Below are positions 33,055 through 42,400 of a DNA stretch of 64,000 bases, piece by piece (within the stretch, counting starts at the first letter, position 1; every line of letters starts with the position of its first letter). The stretch lies in contig CANQFT010000002.1 of the NCBI GenBank assembly GCA_947599925.1, positions 1-64,000 on the forward strand. The letters run 5' to 3'. The DNA comes from an uncultured Oscillospiraceae bacterium. GTDB lineage: Bacteria > Bacillota > Clostridia > Oscillospirales > Oscillospiraceae. A model generated the notes under the pieces. That model had not been told where the DNA came from and searched no databases. It saw only the letters and a program-made list of their open reading frames with translations. Made by a program: the position numbers and the translations under genes.

Positions 33055-33933
33055 TTAGATGCCCTTGCCATCGTTCATCTTCTTCACGATCGCGTTCATG
33101 GAGATCAAGAGGATGACGTTGATGACGGTGTTGAACAGACCCACCGCCGTGGAGAAGCCGAAGTCGGCCTGGATCAGACCCAGCTTATACACATAGGTGG
33201 AGATGATCTCGGAAGAGGCCATGTTCAAGTCGGTCTGGAGGGCGTAGGCCTTCTCAAAGCCGATGGACATGATGTTGCCGACGGACATGATGAACTGGAT
33301 GAGCACGGTGTCCTTGATGGCGGGCCACTCCACCGCCCGGATCTGCTGGATCAGGTTGGCCCCGTCGATGACGGCGGCCTCCTTCAAGTCCTTGCTGGCG
33401 TTGGAGAGGGCGGCGGTGTAGATGATGGAAGACCAGCCGGCCCCTTGCCAGATGCCGCTGGCGATGTAGATGGTGCGGAACGCCTGGGGCAAGGTCATGA
33501 AGTTGATGGAGGTCCCCAGGAGCATATTCACCATACCGGTGGGGGACAGCAGGATGCGTACAATGCCGCACAACACGATCACGGAGATGAAGTTGGGCAT
33601 ATACAGCACCAGCTGGATCTTCTGCTTGCGCTTCTTGCTCAGGATGCGGTTGAGCAGAAAGGCCAGCAGAATGGGGGCCGGGAAGCCCCACAGCAGTCCG
33701 AACACGCTCAGCTTCAGGGTGTTGGCCAGGTAGCTCAGGAAGTCGGGAGATGATAGGAATCGCGTGAAGTGCGACACGCCGACGAACTCGCTCCCCAGAA
33801 TGCCCTGGATGGGGTTATAGTCTGTGAAGGCGATGGCGATGCCGCCCATGGGGATGTAGCGGAAGATGACCGTCAGCAGAAAGGCCGGCAGGATGAAAAA
33901 CACATACAGCTGCCAGTGCTGCCGGATATACAC
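33055..33933 (-). CDS. Sugar ABC transporter permease (LplB-type), N-terminus frameshifted
   Basis: Second membrane subunit of the importer, with six membrane segments (first about 9-28) and the coupling motif LKEAAVIDGANLIQQIRAVE. The open frame allows a start only at the GTG at 33933, which has no ribosome site. A well-placed AAAGGAGGAG with GTG at 33998 lies upstream but is one base out of frame. Adding one C to the C6 run at 33985-33990 would join them, giving VSNPPVGTLVPKGGSTKV before YIRQHW, a length and character normal for LplB. Either the strain carries a real one-base frameshift or the sequence lost a C. Confidence 0.85.
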   Translation of the reverse strand: MYIRQHWQLYVFFILPAFLLTVIFRYIPMGGIAIAFTDYNPIQGILGSEFVGVSHFTRFLSSPDFLSYLANTLKLSVFGLLWGFPAPILLAFLLNRILSKKRKQKIQLVLYMPNFISVIVLCGIVRILLSPTGMVNMLLGTSINFMTLPQAFRTIYIASGIWQGAGWSSIIYTAALSNASKDLKEAAVIDGANLIQQIRAVEWPAIKDTVLIQFIMSVGNIMSIGFEKAYALQTDLNMASSEIISTYVYKLGLIQADFGFSTAVGLFNTVINVILLISMNAIVKKMNDGKGI

Positions 33934-34082
33934 CAGGGTGTTGTGGACCTTGGTGCTTCCGCCCTTTGGGACAAGTGTGCCAACGGGGGGTTACTCACAT
34001 AATTCTCCTCCTTTTGCTTGAATTTCGCCGGGGTCTGGTCCGCCGCCCAAAGACGCGCCGTGCCGTGCTCTGGGACGCCATG

Positions 34083-34111
34083 ATTGTATGCTTGGTTTCG
34101 CAAAATGTCAA
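34083..34111 (-). promoter_or_regulatory. Promoter of the sugar-uptake operon
   Basis: TTGACA (34111-34106), a 17-bp spacer and TACAAT (34088-34083) on the minus strand, about 85 bp before the GTG at 33998. Drives permease-permease-binding protein-GH32-fructokinase, and perhaps the ATPase. Confidence 0.85.
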
Positions 34112-34125
34112 CACTGATTTTTACG

Positions 34126-34153
34126 TTTGCACATATTTTTTCCAATTTGCACA
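34126..34153. promoter_or_regulatory. Two TTTGCACA direct repeats, 20 bp apart
   Basis: TTTGCACA occurs at 34126-34133 and 34146-34153, exactly 20 bp (two helical turns) apart, just upstream of the -35 of the uptake operon. A third copy is at 34230-34237 in the divergent promoter, and a reversed copy at 23765-23772 before lacI. The position suits an activator such as an AraC-type protein, or a shared repressor. Confidence 0.5.
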
Positions 34154-34223
34154 AATTCGAGGGGTATTTTTGTACGCTTGAGCCGGGCAAACCCCGTTGT
34201 CCGGGCTTTTTGTCCCCTGCGTG

Positions 34224-34252
34224 TTGACATTTGCACATTTCTGTGCTACCAT
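34224..34252 (+). promoter_or_regulatory. Divergent promoter of the DUF624 operon, with internal palindrome
   Basis: TTGACA (34224-34229), a 17-bp spacer and TACCAT (34247-34252). The spacer contains GCACA-TTTC-TGTGC (34233-34246), a perfect 5-bp inverted repeat, a typical repressor position. The gap 33999-34305 holds only these control elements. Confidence 0.7.
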
Positions 34253-34305
34253 CCGAAGAGAGAGACCCCGCGCCCAGGGCGGCGGGGCGGAAAGAGGGGC
34301 GGAAG

Positions 34306-34974
34306 ATGAAGATCTTTTCCTACGACAGCCCGTTCAGCCAGGTCCTGCTGAAGCTCAGTTACAGTTGCTGTCTCAACCTGCTCTGGTTCGTCTGCTGTCT
34401 CCCCGTCTTCACCATCGGCGCGTCCACCACCGCCCTCTACTACACCACCTTCAAGATCACCCGGGACGAGGAGGGCCCCTTGGTCCAGACCTTCTTCCGG
34501 GCCTTTCGTGAGAACTTCCGCCAGTCCACCGTCCTGTGGCTGATCCTGCTGGCCGCGGGGCTGTTTTTGGCGGGTGACGGCTACATCCTCTACCACCTCC
34601 ACACCGCCTCCACCGGGCCGGCGGCGGTGCTGTGGACGGTGATCTTTGCCATGGTCATCGCCGTGGCGGTGTTTTACTGCATCATCCTGATCTACGTCTT
34701 TCCCCTGGTGGCCAGCGTCTCCAACACCAACCTGGCCATGCTCAAAAACGCCTTTTTCATCGGCGCGCGCTACCTCTTCTGCACCATCCTGGTCTTCGCC
34801 ATCCACTTCGCCATGTTCTTCGCGGTGGTGAGCCTGTTCACCCCGCTGATCATCTTCGGAGAGGGCCTGTGCGCCCTGCTCAGCTCCTACCTTCTGGGCC
34901 GGGTGATCCGGGCCTGCTCCTACGACCCCAACCAGACCGGGCCGGACCAGGCCGACGGCGGTGACGGCGCATGA
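34306..34974 (+). CDS. DUF624 (YesL-type) membrane protein
   Basis: A 222-residue integral membrane protein with five or so hydrophobic segments. The N-terminal block beginning SQVLLKLSYSCCLNLLWFVC, continuing with CLPVFTIGASTTALYY, is diagnostic of DUF624/YesL. In Firmicutes these genes sit beside LplABC-type sugar importers, as here, but the biochemical role is unknown. It is divergent from the importer and translationally coupled (ATGA overlap) to the next gene. Confidence 0.88.
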   Translation: MKIFSYDSPFSQVLLKLSYSCCLNLLWFVCCLPVFTIGASTTALYYTTFKITRDEEGPLVQTFFRAFRENFRQSTVLWLILLAAGLFLAGDGYILYHLHTASTGPAAVLWTVIFAMVIAVAVFYCIILIYVFPLVASVSNTNLAMLKNAFFIGARYLFCTILVFAIHFAMFFAVVSLFTPLIIFGEGLCALLSSYLLGRVIRACSYDPNQTGPDQADGGDGA

Positions 34975-35720
34975 AGCTGACCCGAGAGGACCGGGCGGCG
35001 CTGTGGTCCGCCTTTCGCCAGATGCGCCCGGCGCAAAAGATCGAGTACATCTTCACCTATTTCCGCCTCCCCATCTTCCTTGTGGCAGTGGCCCTGGTGG
35101 TGACGGGGTCGCTGGTGTACCAGCGCGTCACCCGCAAGGAGCCCGTGCTGTACGCCGCCCACGTCAACGTCTCCGTGGGAGAGACGCTGGAGGGCCGCCT
35201 CACCGACGACTTTGTCGCCGCTCTGGGCAAAGACCCCCGGCGGGCAGAGGTGTATCTCTACCAGGCCCTCTACCTCTCCGACGATCCCTCCCAGGAGGAC
35301 CACCAGTACAGCTACGCCTCCCGGCTGAAAGTGGTCTCCGCCATCGAGTCCAAGCAGCTGGACGTGGCCCTCATGGACCGCAAGGGGTACGACATCTTCT
35401 CCCGCAGCGGCTACCTCCTCCCCCTGCCCGACCTGCTGGCCGCCGACCCTGACCTCCAGGCGCGGCTGTCCCCCTACCTCACCGCCAACACCGTGGTCCT
35501 GGAGGACAACGCCGTGGAGTACCAGCTGGGCGAGGCGGAGCGGTACGAGGCGGAGACCCGTGAGGACGTCAACGCCCTGGAACTCACCTCCCTTCCCCTG
35601 TTCGCCCAGGCCGGCTTTCCCAAAAAGGTCTACCTGGGCGTGATCGCCAACACCCCCAGGGCGGAGGCCGCGGCGCAATACATTTCATACCTGGCCTCCG
35701 CTCCGGCGGAGAAACCATAA
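34971..35720 (+). CDS. Membrane-anchored extracytoplasmic protein, function unknown
   Basis: A 249-residue protein with a cytoplasmic N-terminal tail, one membrane helix (about residues 28-47, IFLVAVALVVTGSLVY) and an extracytoplasmic domain. The domain has a binding-protein-like look: a KVVSAIESKQLDVALMDRKG block near residue 125 and a C-terminal VYLGVIANTPRAEAAAQYIS helix recall the lobes of type 2 solute-binding proteins. Such proteins often follow DUF624 genes in clostridial sugar loci. No firm family is recognised. Confidence 0.7.
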   Translation: MKLTREDRAALWSAFRQMRPAQKIEYIFTYFRLPIFLVAVALVVTGSLVYQRVTRKEPVLYAAHVNVSVGETLEGRLTDDFVAALGKDPRRAEVYLYQALYLSDDPSQEDHQYSYASRLKVVSAIESKQLDVALMDRKGYDIFSRSGYLLPLPDLLAADPDLQARLSPYLTANTVVLEDNAVEYQLGEAERYEAETREDVNALELTSLPLFAQAGFPKKVYLGVIANTPRAEAAAQYISYLASAPAEKP

Positions 35721-35737
35721 CACAGGAGGCGTGGACC

Positions 35738-36325
35738 ATGAAACGGATGATAGCTCTCCCGGCGCTGTGCGCCCTTTTGCTGGCTCTGGCCGGGTGCGGC
35801 GCCAAGCTGCCCGCGGCGGCGGCGGACGGCACGCCCTGGAGCAAGGACTGGACCATGGTGGGCCAGAAGCTGGGGGTGGAGGGCCCCGGCGAGGCGTTCA
35901 CCCTCCGGGACGTGAAAGGCTCCAAGAACCTGTACTTCACCGCCTGGTCCGCCGGAGAGCCCCGGACCCACACCGACGGCGAGGGGGAGGAGGTCCAGGT
36001 GTACGACGCCCAGGTGGTGGTGCTCCTCTCCGACGAGGGCTCGGATGAGGCGGCCCAGACCGCCGTGGAGGAGTGGCTGTCCCTGGCGGAGAACGCCTAC
36101 GACCTGTCCGCCACCGACCAGGCGACCCACAACGGCCAGGACTTCACCGCCCTGACCTACACCTTCCCCTCCGGCTCCGCCTACGCCCAAGGAGCCTCCG
36201 CTTTCACCGTCTACGGCGGCTGCGCCGTCTCCGTGGAGATCGCCTGTCAGGAGGATTTCACCCCAGCCGCCCCGGACATCCTGGCGGACTTCCTGGACCA
36301 CTGCCACTACGCCCCCCTCTCCTGA
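35738..36325 (+). CDS. Small lipoprotein, function unknown
   Basis: A 195-residue lipoprotein with signal peptide and lipobox LLLALAGCG (Cys at about 20). The mature part begins with AKLPAAAADGTPWSKDWTMV and contains a compact alpha/beta region; no family is recognised. AGGAGGCGTGGACC precedes the ATG, 17 bp after the previous gene, so it is the third gene of the DUF624 unit. It is followed by a terminator. Confidence 0.75.
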   Translation: MKRMIALPALCALLLALAGCGAKLPAAAADGTPWSKDWTMVGQKLGVEGPGEAFTLRDVKGSKNLYFTAWSAGEPRTHTDGEGEEVQVYDAQVVVLLSDEGSDEAAQTAVEEWLSLAENAYDLSATDQATHNGQDFTALTYTFPSGSAYAQGASAFTVYGGCAVSVEIACQEDFTPAAPDILADFLDHCHYAPLS

Positions 36326-36398
36326 CGTCTGCCCTCCGCCGCCTCCGCGCACTCGTCAAAGGGGTCCTGGCGACCATACCATTTCCATCCCTCAAAAC

Positions 36399-36430
36399 TG
36401 AAACGCGGGGCCTTCCGGCCCCGCGTTTCA
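36399..36430. terminator. Bidirectional terminator, lipoprotein gene / giant SLH gene
   Basis: A perfect 14-bp stem, TGAAACGCGGGGCC with its complement around TTCC. On the minus strand TTTT follows, 8 bp after the SLH gene stop; the plus side has a weaker T-rich tail. Confidence 0.85.
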
Positions 36431-36437
36431 TCGTTTG

Positions 36438-39400
36438 TCATTTTTCTTCGCTCGTCCCTCTCGCCGCCGCCATCCCGCAGTATCGCATAAGGACGGCGGC
36501 CAGCTCGGCGCGGGTGCTGGTCCCGCCGGGGACCAGGGCGGTGGCGCTCCTGCCCTGGAGCAGACCCGCCTGGACCGCCCAGGCCATGGCGTCGGCGGCC
36601 CAACCGCTGATGGCGGAGGCGTCGGTGTAGCCGGTCAGGTCAGTCCGCCCGCTCACGTCCGCGCCCTGATGGGCGGCGCAGCGGTACAGAACGGCGGCCA
36701 GCTGCTCTCTGGTAATGGGGTCGCCGGGGCCGAAGCTGCCGTTGCCGTAGCCCTGCGCCACGCCCTCCGACGTGGCCCAGCGGACCGCCTCGGCGTACCA
36801 CGCCTCCGGCTCCACGTCGTCATAGGGCAGGGCGGCGTCCACCGTAGGACAGCCCGCTTCCCGCCACAGGATCATAGCGACCATGGCCCGGCTGGTGGGC
36901 AGACCGGGGGCGAAGATGGCCGGGGCGGTGCCCACCATCAAGCCCTGCTCCACGCAGTAGTGGACGCCGTCGTGGTACCACGCCGTAGGCGTGGCGTCGG
37001 CGAATCTGGCGATGGGGCAGGTGTCGTCCTTGGGACAGGGAGAGGCGTCGTCGCTCGCCCGGAAGGTGACGGCGATGGCGTGGTCCTTGGTGACTTTCTC
37101 GAAGGTGTACGCCGTCACCGCGCCCACGCTCTGGCCGTCCACCAGCACATCCGCCACCTCGTAGCCCGGATTGGGGGTGATGGCAAAGGTCTGGTCCCCT
37201 TGCCTCCGGACGCGCACCCGGCCGCTGGGGTCGAGCTGGCCGCCCGGACCGGCGGTGGCGGCGATGGAATAGCGGGTGGAGACGGAGGCGGAGGAGTACC
37301 AGGTCAGCACATAGGTGGAGTAGTACCGGGCGTAGACCAATATGGCCGCGCCGTCCTTCACGACCTCGACCCGCTCGCCGTCGTCATTGGCGCGGGTGTC
37401 GATGGTCTGCACCTCCTCCACCCCGTCCCCGTCCCCGTCGTGGAAGCGGTAGACGGTGTAACCGCCCTTACCCTGGAGCTCCGCGGGCAGATAGATCAGG
37501 TTGGCGATGAGCACCTTGGAGTCCCCGATGGGCGTGACGGTGGACTCCGCCGCCGTGCCGTCGGCGTTTGCCTTGGTCACCGTCTTGGTGAGGCTCATAT
37601 CCAGCACCATGCCGATGTTATCCGCGGCCACCGGCACCTCCTTGAGCTTTTCCGCCATGCCCTCGGCCGCGCTGGAGTCCTCCACTTTCATCAAAAACTC
37701 CACCGTGCCGCCGTTCTCCTCCACCAGCGTCCGCTCGTCGTCGCCGTAGAGCTCCGCGGCCTCCTCGTCGGTGATGATGGGGTCAAGGTCCACCACCACC
37801 GAGCCGGACCCCGGCGCCACCTCCACCACCGTGTTCAGCCGGTAGCCGGGGAGGGTATAGGTCCCGCCCTCCATGTTCTGGTCGGTGATCTCCACCATGT
37901 AGGTCTTGACCACCCCGTTCCAGGTGAACACCAGGTTATAGGTGTTGGGGATGAGCCCGTCGAAGCGGAAGGTCCCGCTCTCGTCGGTGGTGGTCAGACC
38001 CATCTGATACTCCCCCATCATCAGCGCCACGCTGACGTAGGGGATGGGCGTCTCGGCGTCGTCCAGCACCACGCCGGCGATGTTGAATACCTCCCTCGTC
38101 CACTGGGCCTCGAAGGTCACGTTGGCGTAGGGCATATAAAACGCCTCGTTGGGCTGATACAGCGCCCTGTTCCGGCCCCAGCCGGCAAAGACGTACCCCG
38201 CCGGGGCGTTCTCCGGCGCCGGGGGCAGGGTGATCTCCTGGGTGGGGATCAGACCCTCCACAGGCTCCGGCACCGTGACGCCGGCGAAGGGCTTCCCCTG
38301 CTCGTCCCGGCCCGGGTCGAAGGTGACAGCGTAGGTCGCCGGATGGTCGTTTTCGGCGATGCGGAGCACGCCCACGTTCTGGAAGCCGCCGTCGGCACCG
38401 GCGGCGTGGCGGTAGTTGGAGTTGGGGATCCGCACCCACACCTGATAGGTGCCGATCTCGGCGGGGGCGTCCACCGCCGTCCCGTCCGCCAGACGGTACT
38501 GGACATCCCCGGCGGTCAAGCCCAGGTCCGCCAGAGGGATGGCGGTGCCCACGGCGGGATAGCTGTCGCCCAGCGCGGTGTCCGGGGCGTTGATCACCTC
38601 GCCCCAGGCGGCGGCGAGGGTCACGTTCCGGGCCTGCCCGCCCTCCAGGCGGAGCCATTCGTTGTTGCTCACCGCAAAGACCACCGGCGCGGGCTGGATG
38701 ACCACCGCCGCGGTGGGGTCGGAGACGGTGTAGTTCCCCGCCTCGCGGCCGTAGAGAGTCACCGCCACCAGGTAGTCCCCCGCGTCGGCGGAGTCGGTGG
38801 CCGCGTAGGCCATCAGATCCGCGTGGAAGGTGGAGGGGTCGGCCAGGAAGCCCTGCTTCTCCGCCTCGTCTGGCTGCTCGTCGGCCAGGAAGGCGTTCTC
38901 CACCCGCACGGTGGGGTGCATCCTGTGGCCGTGGTAGACGAAGGTCAGGTTTTGCCAGGTGACCCGCACCCCATAGGGCGCCACCGTGACCGTGCCCAGG
39001 CACAGCGCCCGCGTCTCCGGCTCCTCCCCGTCGAACAGGAAGTTCTGGGGCTCGTCTGTCAGCCTCACCCAGATCTCATAGGTCCCGGCGTCCCGGAAGG
39101 TCTCGGTTTCGTCCCCGGTAACGGCGTTTCCGGCGGCGTCCGCCACCCGCTTGTAGCGCACGGCGAACTGCCCGTCCAGGGCCAGGCCGCCGTCCTGCCG
39201 GACGCTGGCCCGGTGGTCCAGACTATCGTAGGTCATGGTCAGGGCAAAGTCGTCCCAGCGCTCCCCGTCGCCGCCGGTCAGGGCATAGCCGCCGGGGTTG
39301 GGGTCGGCGTTGACCTCCGCCGCCCAGTCGTGGGCAGGCTTGACCTCCGGGCCGATGGTGAAGGTGACGGGGGCCTTGCGGATGGTGTATTCCCGCGTCA

Positions 39401-42400
39401 CGGTTTCAGGCAACGCGTAGTTGGGATTGCTGACCGCGGTGATCTTTGCCACATATGTCCCGGCATTGGTCTGGGTGCCGTTCTCCCCTACGGTAAGATC
39501 GCACACATCCCCCGCCACCAGATTCGTAGCCGTGGCGGTGACGGTGTATGCGCCCCTCGTGTAGTAGAGCGCGTCCCAGTCCTCGGCCTCCGCGCCGCCC
39601 TCGGCGATGTGCCAATCGAAGGTCAGCACCTTGGGGGTCACGTCGGCGGCGGTGGGGGCCGCCGCAAGTTCAGTGGCTACGAGGGCGTAGTTGTCGCCCC
39701 AGTCGCCGTCCAGAGCGATCTCCGTGACGTTCACGGGCTTGTCCGTTCCCGCGTCCTTGGTCACGAACTCCACCAACCCATGGGCGGTGGGCGCCTCGCC
39801 AAACACCGCGCCGGCGAGGAGAATTTCCCCGTCCGCGCTGGCGTGACGGTAGAGCGTCCCGTCATACACGCCGCCGGGCACCCGGTCCGCCGCCACAGAG
39901 GGCGTCAGCGGCGCCTTGCGGATGGTATACTCCATCGTCACATCGCTGGGCAGCGCGTAGTTGGGGTTGCTGATACTCGTAATCTTCGCCACATACGTCC
40001 CAGCGTTTATCTGGACGCCGTTCTCCCCTACGGTGAGAGCGCATTCATCGCCCTCTACCAGATTTGTGGCCGTGGCGGTGACGGTGTATTCACCCTTTGT
40101 ATAGTAGAGCGCGTCCCAGTCCTCGGCCTCTACGCCGCCCTCGGAGATGTGCCAGGTAAAGGTCAGCACCTTGGGGGTCACGTCGGCGGCGGTGGGGGCC
40201 GCCAAAAGCTCGGTGGCTACGAGGGCGTAGTTTTTGCCCCAGTCGCCATCCAGCGTAATTTCCGTGACGTTCACGGGCTTATCCGTCCCAGCGTCCTTGG
40301 TCACGAATTCCACCACCCCATGGGCGGTGGGGGCTTCGCCGAACACCGCGCCGGCGAGGACGATCTCCCCGTCCCCGCTGGCGTGGCGGTAGAGGGTCCC
40401 GTCATACACACCGCCGGGCACCCGCTCCGCCGCCACGCTGGGCGTTAGCGACACCTTGCGGATGGTGTATTCCATTGTCACATCATCGGGCAACGCGTAG
40501 TTTGGATTGCTGATACTCGTAACCTTCGCCGTGTACGTCCCGGCATTTATTTGGGTGCCGTTCTCGCCCACGGTGAGATCACACGCGTCCCCCTCCACCA
40601 GATTCGTGGCCGTGGCGGTGACGGTGTATTCACCCTTTGTATAATAGAGCGCGTCCCAGTCCTCGGCCTCCGCGCCGCCCTCGGCGATATGCCAATCAAA
40701 GGTCAGCACCTTGGGGGTCACGTCGGCGGCGGTGGGGGCCGCCGTCAGCTCGGTGGCTACGAGGGCGTAGTTGTCGCCCCAGTCGCCGTCCAGGGCGATC
40801 TCCGTGACGTTCACGGGCTTGTCCGTTCCCGCGTCCTTGGTCACAAATTCCACCACCCCGTGGGCGGTGGGTGCCTCGCCAGACACCGCGCCGGTGAGGA
40901 GAATTTCCCCGTCCGCGCTGGCGTGGCGGTAGAGGGTCCCATCATACACGCCGCCGGGCACCCGCTCCGCCGCCACGGAGGGCGTCAGCGTGGCTTTTTT
41001 GACGACGACCGTGACCTCAAAGGTCACCGGCAGGTAGTCCTCCCCGTCCTCCGGGGTAAAGACCACGCCGTACCTCGTCCCCTCGGTGGCGGCGGGGTAC
41101 TGCTCCCGCTCGGTCCAGGCGAAGGTCCCCGGGACCGGCTCCCCGTTGAGGGTGGCCGAGCCGCCCACGAGGTGGTCGTCAGTCAGTTGGTCGCCGTAGG
41201 TGAGGGGGTCCACCGTGGGGGCGGCGATCTCCGGCCGCGCGATGGTGACGGTGGCGGAGACGGGGTCGGAAGTCACCGTCTCCGAGGTGAGGGCGTGGCC
41301 GCAGTGGGCCGTGACCGCCACCGTGTAGCTCCCGCTGTCGGCCACCGCGTCCAGGGCGTAGGTGCTGTCGTCAGCATCCGCCAGCGGCGCGCCGTCCTTG
41401 AACCACTGGTAGGTGTAGGAAACGCCGTCCCCGGCTGCGTGGCCCGTCTCGGCGGTCAGGGTGATGACCGTCTCGCCGTTGTTGTACGCCGCGCTCGCCC
41501 GGTCGGCGGTCAGGGTCACCGTGGGTGCGTCCAGGGTCCACCGGGCGGTCAATTCTACATCGGCGGTGACAGCGGAGCCGAAGCTGTATGCCCCGCTGCC
41601 GTTTTCCCATGTCACGAAGCTGTGCCCGGCGAGGGTGGGCGCCGCGGGCTCAGTGGCCTTGCCGCCGGCGGCCACCAGCTGGGTGGCGGGACTGATAGCG
41701 CCGTTGCCGTCCAGGCTCACGGCGTAGATCTCCACCGTCCGCGTCTGGGTGAGCCCGGAATTTGACCTGGCGGTGAAGGTGTACCTCCCCGCCTCCGTCA
41801 CGGTGTGATCGCCGCCGGAGACGGTCTCGGTGGAGCCGTCCGGCTTTTCCACCGTCACCGTGCCATCGGAGACGCCAAAGGCGCTTTCGACCCGCAGGGT
41901 CTGCTGGGTCCTGGCCGGGTCGCCGGTCTCCCCGCCGCTGACGGTCAGGGTGGGCGGCTGCTTGTCCACTCGGATGGGATCGGACCAGCCGGTGGTCACG
42001 TTCCCGGCGTTGTCCACGGCCTTATAATAGAGGTAGAAAACGCCGTCCGCCATACCGCCCACGGTCACGCCCCCGCCGGTGGAGGGCAGCGTGGCCAGCT
42101 CGGCGGGTGCGGAATCGTTGGCGGTGGTGACGGCGAACTGGAGGCTCGCCATCCCCGCGGGGTCGTCGGAGGCGGCGAGGCCCACAGACTGCGCCGCGGC
42201 GGTCCAACCGGCCCCCACGCCTCCCACCGTCACCACGGGCGCGGCGCGGTCGATCTGAAAGGGACCGGCGAAGCCCTCTGTGAAGTTCGTCTCCTGCCCG
42301 GTGGCCTCCCAGTCGCTGGGGGAGTTGTCGCAGAACTTGTAATAGACGTAGTACACCCCCGGCGCAGGCGTGGCCGCCGCGTCCAGGGTCACTGTGTAGT

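Noticed and set aside
36435..40448. A 1337-codon open frame opposite the giant SLH gene, and similar ones at 19986-22307, 44202-46151 and 58443-60806
   Set aside because: Same shadow effect; composition is skewed and none has a recognisable motif or start site.
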